Shown one piece after another: positions 12,293-24,008 of a stretch of 64,000 nucleotides of DNA; position 1 is the stretch's first letter; the number at the start of each line of letters is the position of its first letter. The notes under the pieces are model-generated. The model was not told where the DNA came from, ran no database searches, and saw only the letters and a list, made by a program, of their open reading frames with translations. The position numbers and the translations under genes are program-made. The stretch comes from Sporodiniella umbellata (Eukaryota; Mucoromycota; Mucoromycetes; Mucorales; Rhizopodaceae), in contig JAIXMR010000007.1 of assembly GCA_025677835.1 (NCBI GenBank), forward strand, positions 62,001 to 126,000. Direction: 5' to 3'.

Positions 12293-14264
12293 GTCAAGTG
12301 TGAAAACAAGTTTTTTTGCCCCTGCGTAAAAAGCCGCACTGTTTATTTTTGTTACTCGTTTTCTTGGTGGTAGTAGTGTTTTTTAAAGTCAGATGTTCCC
12401 TCTGATTTTAGACACAGTGGTTTTTTCTTTATTGCATGTTACGTATAGGACCTATATAAGAAGCTAATCAAAATAAATATTGTGTTTTGAGTTTTCTCTA
12501 TAAATTGCTATACATAAAGAAAGGCCTTTAAAGTTACTTTGGAAAAAAAAACACAGAGTTGTCACTATAGTCGGAGTACATTTTTAGAATGCTATTAGAG
12601 GCTTCATTAATCGTTTAGAGTATATTAGATTTTGAAGATTTTTAATAGTATAGTTGTACAGTTTAAACTTTTAGTTAATAAATAGTTGGCCTTCATTAAC
12701 AGAAAACAATTTCCGGTTTTTGCTACTTTATAATATGACCTAAAACTGCCTATATTTAAGTTAGTAAACACTGTTCGTTTGATTATTTGTTTTTTGAAAC
12801 TATAAAAAAAGAATGTTCGCTTACATATTTAAATATTATTACAATAAAAGTTTTACTAAAGGTTTTGCTTAGTCTTAGTTTTTTAGGGCAAAGCAAACAT
12901 TCTTTTGTCTAAGCTAACTAACCCATTTTTTTTAATTTTAGACCTCTATAGAACACAAGAAATGTAGTACGTCAAAAGCACTTTAGAAGTAACAAATAAA
13001 TGACACTACAATGAAAATTTTAACAAAAAAACTTGGCCTTAGCTACAAATACAGGGCCGTATACTCGAAAAATAAAAACAATGAAACAAGTTTTTTGTTG
13101 TACATTTACAAAGATTAAACTCATTGAAATACCAAAACACCTAACCCGATAGAATTTTTATTTCCTTTTTTTTGCTCTCATTTTTTAACTTTCAACCTTT
13201 TTGCTTTTCTGGCTCGACAAGAACATCTAAAAATATACGCTAATTAGTTTAGCCTATTTAAAGCTAAATAAGAGTAAGAGAAAAGCGCCAAGAGCTTAAA
13301 CCCCCTTTTGACAAAAAATAACCAAAAAAAAAAAAGCCATGAAACTTTTATCTTAACAAAAAGCAAAATATGTATGTACTCATTTAAAATTTTGTAATAT
13401 TAAGTACCACAACTCAGTTTCTCAGACCTCTCTTTTTATGCTATAAAATTCTTAAACTATAAATTGCTTTGCATGTTAAGTTTAAGCTATGCTTGTTACT
13501 TTTCTTTTGGATATTAAGAGGCATCTTCCTAAATAAGCCGTTTATACAAAAACCAAAAAAAAAAAAGCCATATTAAGTTTAATGTATAAACCAAAGCCAT
13601 TAAAAACCTAAGGGCACTTAAATCTAACAAAATCTTGCTTCAAAGTTTTTCTATCAGTCGATAGTTACAACTAGGTATAACCCTTTCCCAGTAAAAGCAC
13701 AAATGCATAAATCGATCCGCTGAGTTTCAAAACAATACCATTTATGCATGTTAAAGTCAGTTTATATTAAGTTTATAACTTGTTCCAACATCCTTAAAAA
13801 CAAATTTACATCTTCCGCATATGTTTACGTTTTTATTTCTGTCATAGATTTATACGAAATGACAGCTAATTGAACCATTTTGTTTTGCCAATGAAGAGCT
13901 ATATAATTTCTCAGATTTTTAGACTCGTCAAATACAAAAGTAAAGACTGTAACTGTTTAAAAAGCACTACAGTTATAAATTGTTTTTAAAAAAAATTGAA
14001 ACTAGTATATATCGTAAATATTCGAATAAGTTCTGACTGAATTAAAAAGCAAATTCATTATTAGCTTTTTAGCACTCAATTTTTGTTTGTAATTTTTAAA
14101 GGTTATAGTTTTGAAATCAACCATACTTTTTTTTAGTTACTCCTTTTTTTTTTGTTATTTTTTTGTCTTTTGCTTTTATTGTTTATTTAATTCGATATAT
14201 TTACTGTAACATCTACTACTATTGTCATTGTTATTATCACTACTCGAGTATATTTATACTTCTG

Positions 14265-14293
14265 TTTTTTTTTTTTTTTTTTTTTTTTTTTTT
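14265..14293. repeat. Poly(T) tract, 29 bases
   Basis: Uninterrupted T run within the gene-poor stretch. Confidence 0.95.
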
Positions 14294-14455
14294 GAAAAAT
14301 CATGCCGCTACAGCGGAAAAGCATTTCAAAGGTTCATTATGCTAAAAACGTCCAAAATGAATTACTTTTATAAAATTTTATGAAAAAAGCACACTTAAAT
14401 TTTCGCCTAAAAAAACTAACTAAAGTGTGTAGAAAAAAGTCAGTAAAAGTATAAA

Positions 14456-14476
14456 AATGCAAAAAATGCAAAAAAT

Positions 14477-14515
<39 letters not shown>
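14456..14515. repeat. ATGCAAAAA short tandem repeat running into poly(A)
   Basis: About three copies of a nonamer of the form ATGCAAAAA precede an uninterrupted A run of 37 bases (14479-14515). The run may have expanded by slippage from the repeat, or be the remnant of a retroposed poly(A) tail. Confidence 0.9.
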
Positions 14516-14518
<3 letters not shown>

Positions 14519-15822
14519 ATAAACTTTTTAGGCGTTTAATAATAAAAAGTTTAAATGTGTGTACTCTTTTTTTTTCTTGAAAATCATTTGAACAAGAGCG
14601 ATAATGTAAAAATGTCTCAGATATACTCTATAGTTGGTTAATATTAGTCTCAATAATTAGCTGTCGAGTTTTGATCTGAAATCTTTGAATATTTTTTAGA
14701 AAGCTAAAACAGCAAAATATGCGTTTAGATACAAGTATAATGGAAAGGTCTCAACCAGCATCAAAGCCTGTTTACTACCGTCATTAAAGATTGTACCGAC
14801 AGTTCTAATATTCAAGATTTACTACATAGTAGTCTCTATACAACGAATTTGGTGTTTTTTTAACAATAAATAGTAGTGTTGTCTTATATTAAACCTTCAA
14901 TATCTCTGGAATTGGCTGAGCGCTTTCAAAATCTCTGGTATGCGATTATTTGAGAGATAGCCATAGCTGTGAATTATGATAATAATTACTATTGATTCAA
15001 GATGTATAGCTAAATACACTTTTGACAAGAAAGAAGAGAGATATTATAGAGATACAGTTACATATTTGGTCTTTTTACTACAGAGATGATTGGATCAAAT
15101 ACTAATAATTGTTTGTCTATTTTGTCTTTACTGGATATAAAAAGTTAAAAGAGTACTTCAATTAAAATGACCAGATTAATAAAAAAAGCTGAAGCCTAAG
15201 TCGTAAATGATATGTTATCCTATCAAACACAGTGTGATTTAGAATATATTTAGTTTTCATATACGGGAGACTCAGACAGTCCATACAAAGTATGATAATA
15301 ATAGTTCTTGAGCTAGCAAATTGTACTCAGGAGTTCACATTTATCGATGGAGCAGATCAGAACCTCTAAACTAAATATGACATATACACTAACCAGATCT
15401 AAATAGAAAAATAAAAAAGAATTTAAATAGCATCAAACAGATAGAGTTCTAGTATACAGATAAAAAAACAGTGACAATAAACAGCTTCCTTAAAGACAAA
15501 TACAGTGCTAGCTCAGATAAATAATCCAGTGCTTCAATATATGCACAACTTTTTAAAGGAAAAAATCAATAAGTTATAAACTTTGCTTTATCCAAAAAAA
15601 AAAAACATACACAAACTAACATTCGTTACAAATTTATGAGTAGATTTTGTTGACAAGAAAAGGTCTCAGTACTCCAATTATTTTCATTGTTAATATGCCA
15701 TTTGTATTACATGTTTTCTTGTGGCAATTTTGGAGGCAGCTTTTTACACTGTAGCGCCCTGAGAAGAGATAGGAATGTGGTAGTTTGGATAACCAAAAAA
15801 GTATAAGTATAAGGCAAATTAG

Positions 15823-15847
15823 TTTTTTTTTTTTTTTTTTTTTTTTT
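15823..15847. repeat. Poly(T) tract, 25 bases
   Basis: Uninterrupted T run within the gene-poor stretch. Confidence 0.95.
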
Positions 15848-17010
15848 GAAAACAGTTCGGTTTATTGATCTTATGCTTTATGATCTAACTTAATATCTAC
15901 ACCAGGTATGAAATGTTTTTAATTTTAAGTGCAACGAATAACGAGAAGTTAAACGAGGCTGTAAAAATTAAATAAAATTTCATTTAATAATTATTAAAGC
16001 CCTTTTATTTGGTTTTTAAGACTGAGTCATAGAGCTGATTTAGAGCGCGATAAGTTGGTACAGCCGTTAATACAGTGCATGTCAGTAAGTAACAAACATT
16101 CCAAACTAGGATAACAATATTGATAAAATGTCAGGTTTGACAGCTATTACTATGACATTAAATTAGGTGCTGATGAAGAACAAACATGGTACCGTCCAAC
16201 TCAGTTCAGAGAACGCACTGAACTTAGGAAAAGCGAAAGAAGCCAATTGTACTAACAGCTCTAACTGCATTGAGAATAGCCTTATACTGATGCTAAACAA
16301 GCTCACTAATATAAAAACTAGTTTTTTTTGTCTTATTTATTCTTTCTTATTTGCTCTCATAGTGCTATCGTTTTTTAGGGTACATTTGCAATGTTAGTCA
16401 ATTCCAAGACACTCCTTGGCGGAGCTTGCGCCTTTGAAAGACTTGTTTCCGGTTTGGTTTTTGCCTCTTATAGAAGCTTGGATTACTTGCAAAATGATAG
16501 ACTATGTTAAAAATATTAGAGAGCTTATGAGAGCAAAAAAAAAAAAGTGTCTCTTAAAACATCACTGTGAAATTTTTTTGCTAAATGAAGGTTCTTCTTT
16601 TTTCCTTTGGGCTGCGCGGTCTAAAAAAGACTAAAGCAAAAAAAAAAAAGAAAACGAAAAGCGATAATAAGCACTGTCCTTGTCACATGTAACACAAACA
16701 ACAGACGTCTGTTTTACTAAAACTGCTTTTAAATGCGTTAAATACAAAATAAAATGACAAGAAATGTATCTATAAATATTTGTGCTTTTTTTTTTTTGCA
16801 TCCCTTGATACACAGTAAAGACGAAAGGAGAAGCAGTGAACACGTAATCCGGTTACTAGCTGTTTTCTTTTGTTTGTTTCTGAGTTTGAAAAACAAGGAG
16901 AAAAGTGTTAGCAAACAGACTTTTTTGCAGGTATGGGTAAAAAAAAAAGTGATAAAAGATTATATCATAAGCCGCTTTGGATTGTAAGTTACCAAGAATA
17001 AGACTTTTTT

Positions 17011-17660
17011 CTATTTTTTTTCTTTGTGTGTTCCATCTTGTTTTACGAAGGCTATGGCGAGTCCCTCTTTCTCTGCTGGTGATCGACTTTGGTTGGTGCC
17101 CACTTTTTGATTGTTCTGCAACCTAGCGTAAGTGTCTTGTATGCGTGCGCGTACGGAAACTAAAACGGCTGCGGAGGCACGAATTGCCTCATGCAACGGG
17201 ACAAAAGAGTCCTGCCTATTATTGACAATCGAAGCTTCGGTGCAGTGCAAAAGGTATTAACCTCAGTACGTTTGTTGGGAGGGCTGAGCAGATTCAGAGG
17301 CCTATGACTGTAAGGAAATGGGTCGAAGACGCGGTATGTGCATGCGGAATGTTGTTATAATTCCGGTGGTCAGTAAACTAAGCCTGTGCAAACCTACTTG
17401 GCAAGAAGTACTTTTTCATATCGGGCAAGGAGTCCAAAAAGCAAACCTATTCTGCACCCTACAAATGGTGTATAGAACTTAAGTGGTTGTGTTACTATTC
17501 ATTAGCACTTGGGTGATCTTAAGGGTTTAAGGACTGTATAGCTCTGAAAAGTGTGCAAGGCCCTAGAGATTTCCGGTATCGAACTGAGCCTCGCGATACT
17601 GCTTGCAACTGGGACTCTTGGTGGAATCAGATGTACTCTCACATGCTTGTGATTAATTTC
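17011..17660 (-). other. Less AT-rich island with one coding-like frame, unidentified
   Basis: Base composition is visibly more balanced than the flanks. On the minus strand, 17011-17250 reads as 79 codons ending in TAG, including 'QDSFVPLHEAIRASAAVLVS' and 'RIQDTYARLQNNQKVG', with amino-acid use like a real protein, but there is no ATG at its start. I do not recognise the family. It could be a decayed gene or a mobile-element remnant, or the 3' exon of a gene whose other exons I missed. Confidence 0.3.
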
Positions 17661-18498
17661 ATACATCGTCAAAACAACCTTCAGTTCTTTTTTTTTATAT
17701 GGGCATTCTAAAAAACACACACAAATATATAAGTCTGTTTGTTGACCAAAATATTTTGAATTTTATAATGATTATAATTTTTTGCAATTATACAGAAATG
17801 CTAGATTAGATACCACCTTTGTATATGCTTAGATCGCTACAAAAACATTTTTATCATATCTCAATAACTTTTGATCTTCAACAGCGTAGTGGAATTAAGA
17901 TATTTATTTGTAATTATGTATTTTTAGTGAAAAAATTTGCGGTAGTAAAAGTCTAGCTTTATAGTTCTACAGGTGCAATTTTTGAACTGTCGTCTTTTTT
18001 GAGTAGAAAATTATTACTTAGTTATATACTAGTGACAATTCTTGCTGCATTATAACTATATGAAAAAAGCCGAATCGCTTTGTACAATATCTTCAGACAT
18101 GCTGTGATTTTTTCTTTACATAACTTTTGAACCATATAGTTGCAATTAAGTAAAATACATAAAGAAAAAGTTTCTAGTTTTTATACTTAAAACCAAAAGC
18201 TTATTTATATATTCTAGCTAGAGTTCGTTTTATTCAATTTCTATTACGTAGTCTAAAACTTACCTTACCTTAGCATCTTACGGAACTCTTTGTTTTACTA
18301 AAGTGTTTAAGTAGTTTTTTCTCTGAGAAATTTTGGAACGGCAATTTTTTTATAGTTTAAAAAGGTGAGAAGAATATAAACTGCCTGAGCAATATTTGGC
18401 GGATCAAACGTTCAAACTTATGCCAGTCTAGCAAACCTCCACCTGTCAGGCAATATCTTATAATGGCTATTACTTTGGGTCTAATTATAACCCACAAT

Positions 18499-18500
<2 letters not shown>

Positions 18501-18542
<42 letters not shown>
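18501..18542. repeat. Poly(T) tract, 42 bases
   Basis: The longest uninterrupted homopolymer in the window. Confidence 0.95.
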
Positions 18543-18544
<2 letters not shown>

Positions 18545-19423
18545 AATCAAGGTATCTGCATAAATGCACCAGCGTACCATGTGGTTTAATAAGTTGTTAT
18601 CGATTTAAAAACATCCTTTCTTAGCGTATACTACCTTCTATCTTATACTAAAAGTTCTCAAACAACTTTGTAAAAGAGTTTTTTTAATAAAGTTTAGGTA
18701 TGTGATATGATTGTATCAAATTAGCGTAGGTTGTGAGAAGCATAAAGCTGTGTCTTTTTCTGAATTTGAAAAGCCTTTCTCGAGAACCTGACGTATTCTT
18801 TAATACAAATCTATATACCCTGGTGTTTCAGTGTTTCAAAAAATGGACTATAGCAACTCTTCTTTGATTATAAAGTTTTCAATAGTGAGTTTTTCTGATC
18901 TTGTCTTATTATTGGATGGAGATGATGAGAATCAAATCGATATGAAGTTAACTAGTAAAAGAGCGTTGATAGTACCGATGACTTTAATGTTACATTTGAC
19001 GCTTGAAACGTTTTATGGGGCATGTGTGTTTTTGAATATTCTTTTAGTTAAAAAAGTGAAGACAAATTGTGGAAATAGTAGGTGTAAGTTTATTGCTTTG
19101 TGATTAGTAAAGTCCCCTTTTTTAAACGCTTGGTACAAATACTGTCCAACTTCTAGTTTCTTGTATAATATCAACTAAATTGCTGTGAAAATTAAAGACA
19201 CATCTGGGAATTGATTTATTGCATATTCTCTGTAAATAACACAACGTTCAAAGAATATTAGTGTTATTACAGAAGGCTTTAGAGATGATGAAGGTGCTGA
19301 AGTTGCTTCAATATCCTTACGGAGCAGCTTAGCGGTCTTTACTGAGTTACAATATTTTATAACCACTTGATATATACATTTTTCTTTACTGCATCTACTT
19401 CTTTCGAATTCAACCCACTGAAA

Positions 19424-20712
19424 ATGATTGGTAAAGTACCGCATTAGTTTTAATTTAGATGTTACCTATTAAAAAACGATAGATGTTTGGCAGCAATCAT
19501 TAACGCCTCAAGAGAAGCAAGTCTATTTGGACCATTTCAAAAAAGTAGATTCAGATACCAAAGGTATAGTTCTGCAGGAGGAGGCAATGAATTTCCTGAA
19601 AAAATCAGATATCCCTTACAACATCTTAAGCCAGGTATATAAACGCATAGTGTAAAAAGAATGAATAATAAAGCAGGTATTTTACTTATCTCTACATTTC
19701 TCAGTTTTGGGATGCAGTAGATAGTGACAGAAAAGGCTTTTTAACAGAACAAGAATTCTGTACCATTTTAAAATTAATAGCTTGTGCTCAACATGGTGTT
19801 GTAACAGGAGAGCCGATTTTGACAACAACGGGTAATGTAAGAGCTATAAGGAAATTGAAACGTGCTAAAATAGGTGGAGATACAATACTATATATTAACG
19901 TCTTCTGACCGTAGTTCCGCTTCCTCAGTTCAATGGTGAAGGGGTAGCTTCTACCAGACTAGTGACAGCCAGAAACAACAACACAGATTTGATTTCTACA
20001 GAGGACAGGTCAAAATATATAAACCTCTTCCATTCACTTGGACCTGAAGACGGTATTCTAAACGGTAAGACAAATTCACTAGTGTTAGTAATACGCTTTA
20101 TTTGCTTATGCTCTTCTTAGGTCAAACTGCGAGAGACATTTTTGTTCGATCAGGACTTCCACCTGCTAAGCTTCAAGTCATATGGGACCTGGCAAACACT
20201 CGAAAATCAAATGCACTAAATCAAACAGAATTTATAGTCGCTATGCACTACATAGAGCGTACTATGAAAGAATCAGCTGTACTTCCTCCAACGCTACCTG
20301 CGAGCATTTATGCTTCTGCAATTGGGCGAGGGATTTCCTCGCCTCTTACTAGGAACAATACTATACAGACTAACCGAGTACCGATTAAGTCACCTGTTTT
20401 TAAAGGCTCGACGTTGGCAAACATTGAAATAACATCAGAGGAATACGTTAAATACAAGGCTTTTTTTGATCAGTTATCAACTAATAACTCTGGCTACGTT
20501 TCGGGGGCCGATGCTGTTGTCTTTTTTAAACATTCAAAACTGCCTGAATCTGATCTTGCTCGCATTTGGGATTTGGCTGATACAAATTCAACAGGTCAAC
20601 TAACTGAACAGGAATTTGCTAAGGCTATGCATATGATTAATATGAGGCTGGCCGGTAACGATGTACCTAGTTCTCTTCCAGCTTTTAGAACACGTTAGTA
20701 CCTTTTTTTTTG

Positions 20713-20748
<36 letters not shown>

Positions 20749-21907
20749 TTATATTCATATGTGATTTTATATAGAAACTGAGCAGACAAAACAGCAAGAG
20801 CCTATTGTTGATCTTTTGGGTATTGTCTCGGAGTTTGACAGTACATTTGCTCCACCTCAGGCACCTCATACATCATCGTCCCAGCAACAATATACGGACC
20901 TGTCGCTTACCCAATCTGCTTTACAAACTAATATTGAAAACGAAATCTCAAGGACACATCAAAAGCAAGCCGAAGCTCAAGCAGAAAGAAAAAGTATTGA
21001 AGAGTTACAAAGACAAATTCAGCAACAAAAAGAACAACTCGAACAAGCCAAAAATCTTGCTGATGAAGCAGAAAGGCAACTGGAAGAAGAGAAAAGAAAA
21101 AAAGAAAGGCTTATGGAAGAACTGCAGATATACAAACAAGAGACAAAACATTTCAAGGACAGAGCTGAAAACGCAAGAAACGAAGCTCTTCATACCAAGC
21201 AAGAAATAAAGGATATGGAAAAAGAAAAGTCACAACCTTCTATTACCCAAAATTCAGTACCAAAATCTACTTCCCAAGATGATGTATTTGCGTTGACTTC
21301 ATCTGGAGGGCTATTTGCCAAGGTTCACGATGAGTCTTCACACATATCGTCGCCGGAGTCAGTTCACAGCGTACCAGCGCAAAAAACCTACGACCCGTTT
21401 GCAGGCTTTAAGGCAAATCAAACAAGGTCTCTAGCTAGCTCTCCTGTTTTTTCTTTAAACAAGCTTAAAGAAAGCACAGATTCCAAAAGACTTAGCTCTA
21501 CTGTGGACATTAGTGAGATTGAGACCAAATTTCCCGACTTGAACACTGTAGAGCAAAGTTATACTGCTACTAACAGTTCACTCTTGCCATCTTCATCAAA
21601 ACAGCCTATACCAAAAACGTCTCATGAGGAAAAACAACCAACTAAAAAGGAGCGAGTGGAAGAAAAACCCAAAAACAAGTCTGTTGAAAAATATGGGTTT
21701 GATTTATCTGCATTTGAGTCTCCTTCAGTAACCAACAATGACAACCTATTCACTTTGTCAGCTAAAGATGAGCTTAGCTCTATTTTTGGAAGTGAGTCCG
21801 CAAAAAAACCCACAGCTGTTTCGGATGAGTTTGACAGCATTTTTACCAACCCTACTAAGGGTAATACTGGCTCCACTTCTTTTGAAGACACGTTTTTCAA
21901 AAAATAA
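19424..21907 (+). CDS. Ede1/Eps15-like endocytic scaffold with three EH domains
   Basis: A short first exon (ATG 19424, Met-Ile) spliced to an acceptor near 19480 gives 'MIDVWQQSLTPQEKQVYLD', which opens the first EH domain; this start is plausible but not certain. EH1 spans about 19490-19790 ('VWDAVDSDRKGFLTEQEF'), EH2 about 19990-20280 ('VIWDLANTRKSNALNQTEF'), and EH3 about 20430-20660 ('RIWDLADTNSTGQLTEQEF'). An intron carrying a 34-base A run (20713-20746) separates EH3 from a coiled coil (about 20930-21220), followed by a disordered tail with DPF-type adaptor motifs (DPFAGF) and D/E-F motifs. The reading frame stops at 21907, 50 bases from the convergent neighbour. Family knowledge: EH domains bind NPF motifs, and Ede1/Eps15 start clathrin-coated pits at the plasma membrane. 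I see no C-terminal UBA domain (present in yeast Ede1) and no UIM. Confidence 0.85.
20713..20746. repeat. Poly(A) tract, 34 bases, inside an intron
   Basis: Sense-strand A run inside the intron between the third EH domain and the coiled coil of the Ede1-like gene. Confidence 0.95.
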
Positions 21908-21957
21908 CAAAATAAATTCACACTTGTATTTTTATTGCTGTTTCTTTTCAGTTGAGC

Positions 21958-22933
21958 TTACAACTCGCTGTGTTCATACTTTTGACTCTTTGGTAAAGAA
22001 GTATGAAGTACTTCTCTCCTATCCTTGTATATGGCAGTTATTTCACTACCTTTTATTTCTAATGCAGCCTCATTTCCCCCATAAACAGCTGAGATGCCAA
22101 CATCAATTAGAATTACCTTTCCAGCACACCGCGTATGGATAAGTCCATCATGTTGCACAGTATGACCCACTACCATTCTATCTGCCCCCATAAGTTTCAA
22201 AGCCTCATCAAGTACACCACAGACTGTATCTTCGTCATCTACAGCATAGCCTCTATACCAGGTTGGGCCATGCCCGCCAAAAATGCCATAAGTATCACCT
22301 TTATGCCCCTGGGAGTCCATAAATTCCAATATACTATGGTGTGTTTGATGATTGATCCATTCTATACCATATTGAGCGAAATGAGGGTGAATTCCGCCGT
22401 GACAAAAGACAGTATTGCTAACTTGAGCTGTCATGTTCAATAGGGTCAGGTACTCACCAACAAAGCCATCTTGTTTAAAAGCTTTTTTACGAGCTTCGAT
22501 TCCCCCAAAGGTTTCGGGCTCTCCTGGGTATACATAACGCCAATCACCAATAAGATTCATAATTTCGTGATTGCCCAAAAGAGGAATAACAAGCCCACCA
22601 TATTTTGGGGCCTCTTTTCGCAAGTTTTGGAGTAGCTCATAAAGCTTTATAGTGTCAAGTCCTCTATCTAAAACATCCCCCTAAGCCTATAACTTTAATA
22701 CAAAAAGCCATTAAGAAAGAAAGCTCTGTACTTACAGTCTGAACAAAAATGGTGTCGCCTGCTATCCAATGTTGATTATCGTCAATAATCCCTGAAAATT
22801 GTAATATAGAAAGCGTTTTGGCAAGATCTCCATGAAGATCCCCCATAGCCACAATTCGGCGACTGTGGACATCTCTAAATGCAATTGCCACATTTGCTAC
22901 AAACAACAATAATAATATATAAAACAAATTCAT
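21958..22933 (-). CDS. Shewanella-like protein phosphatase (PPP-type metallophosphatase) with signal peptide
   Basis: Minus strand from ATG 22933, with one intron at about 22681-22733. The N-terminus (MNLFYILLLLFVANVAIAF) is a clear signal peptide. Metal-binding motifs of the PPP/calcineurin-like fold follow: GDLHGD, GDVLDRG (rebuilt across the intron), GNHE, 'VFCHGGIHP' and 'MVVGHTVQHDG'. The inserted 'RYVYPGEPETFGG' segment and overall order match Shewanella-like phosphatases (SLP), known from bacteria, plants, fungi and protists. The protein ends in ...KYEHSEL; HSEL resembles the KDEL/HDEL retrieval signal. Together with the signal peptide this suggests an ER-lumen enzyme, which is inference. 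The substrate is unknown. It converges with the Ede1-like gene with only 50 bases between stop codons, so their 3' UTRs probably overlap. Confidence 0.85.
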
Positions 22934-23176
22934 TTTAGAGCCTTTGTGGCGTTGAAGAAATGCGTTTTATGTTGAGTTTAAAACGGCTATGTAGTTCAAT
23001 TACTGGTAGTGTTGTTTGTGTAAGAGCGTTATGACTATTGAATCTTTAATATCAACTATCAAGGAACATGGAACCGAAATATTTTTGGACAGAAAAAAGT
23101 CATAGAAAATGCCTGCTTGGAGAGCTGAAAAATCGTCTAATATGTATATAAACTGAAAAGATACATATTTTTTTTT
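22934..23176. other. Short upstream region of the phosphatase gene
   Basis: AT-rich, with a T run near 23170. It probably holds the phosphatase promoter. No gene is seen. Confidence 0.4.
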
Positions 23177-23564
23177 TCAGCTTTTGTTTAGTTTAGAGGA
23201 TAATGTGAATAATATGTTTCGTGACCGAAATTCATTGTTCTTTTGTATAGGAAATTTCAAGGAACAGCTGGTTTTAGGATATTGTAAAATGTCTACTACG
23301 TCATTTGCACCAACATTTAAATGGCCCAATAGCAACCCCATTGGGCTGCAATTTAAATATACATGATTTGCTTCAAATTTCGTCAGTGCGAACAGTTTGT
23401 CCAGTGATATTTGTATACCACTGTCTTCAATAATATAGCTGTATTGATCACTCAAAGAAATGGAGTGCTTGATTATACCCAAAGCTTTAAAAATGTGGTA
23501 CTAGGGCCCATACATTGACTAATGAAATATCTAAATGTCTTGTCGAACTACCGTTCCTGTTCAT
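23177..23564 (-). pseudogene. Unidentified small ORF with an apparent one-base frameshift
   Basis: On the minus strand an ATG at 23564 opens 'MNRNGSSTRHLDISLVNVWA', which hits a stop in a T/A run at about 23488. Removing one base in that run joins it to a 100-codon frame that reads 'SLSDQYSYIIEDSGIQISLD', 'LFALTKFEANHVYLNCSPMG' and 'HLNVGANDVVDILQYP' to a stop at 23177. The composition looks protein-like on both sides of the break. A spliced alternative would need a 29-base intron, which is too short. I do not recognise the family. It may be a decayed gene, a sequencing error in a homopolymer, or chance. Confidence 0.35.
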
Positions 23565-24008
23565 AAAAAACGATTTGTTTCTTTAGAGTTATTGAGGATC
23601 TAATGAATAAGAAATTTTGAACAAAACAAGTCCTGCATTTTTGTCTTAAAGAAAAAAAACAGTTTGTATTACAATGTTTTTTTCCATCAAGGAAAATTTA
23701 CTTTTTCGATCCTTACAAAGCCAACCTGATTTACATCAGTCTAACAAAAGCATAAACAATTTAAAACTCAATATAATGCATTGTTTCTAAACAAAGCACA
23801 GAGTAGAAAACACCCGTAGAATGAGTATCATGCCTAAAGGCAGCTGTCTTATTTTCGAATATGAGACTTTGACATCTCGCTCTATCAAAAAGGAAAAAAT
23901 GCTTGATGTCACAAGACAGGCTGCAAAGGTAGCATATATTCTCTACTGTCTTTGTTTACTCATGTTGGAATTTTAACTCTTTTTCTTCTCTTCTTTCAAA
24001 CTTTTATT
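23565..24008. other. Spacer and probable promoter of the small secreted-peptide gene
   Basis: Contains a short open frame from ATG 23821 (MSIMPKGSCLIFEYETLTSR...) that stays open to about 23994 and is unidentified. A pyrimidine-rich tract at about 23978-24004 lies just before the ATG at 24009, typical of fungal core promoters. Confidence 0.4.

Larger units (their letters stand above)
12293..19423. other. Gene-poor AT-rich stretch (about 7.1 kb)
   Basis: No convincing gene is visible. It contains long homopolymers (T 14265-14293, A 14479-14515, T 15823-15847, T 18501-18542), a short coding-like remnant near 16125-16255, and a distinctly less AT-rich patch at about 17030-17660. Open frames are short, low-complexity, or begin at non-ATG codons. 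No tRNA A/B box pair or spliceosomal RNA sequence was recognised by eye, although a proper covariance-model scan was not possible. Confidence 0.55.

Noticed and set aside
16631..16987. Overlapping frames around the 16.8 kb A/T runs
   Set aside because: Both strands are open by low complexity (Phe/Lys runs); no protein-like core.
17560..17610. tRNA B-box-like sequence GTTCGATACC on the minus strand
   Set aside because: The flanking bases cannot form the T stem, and no A box lies at the correct distance.
18831..19103. 90-codon plus-strand frame upstream of the Ede1-like gene
   Set aside because: Non-ATG start, hydrophobic and low-similarity content; no motif.
19175..19444. 89-codon minus-strand frame overlapping the proposed Ede1-like start
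   Set aside because: No family features, and it conflicts with the better-supported EH1 start on the other strand.
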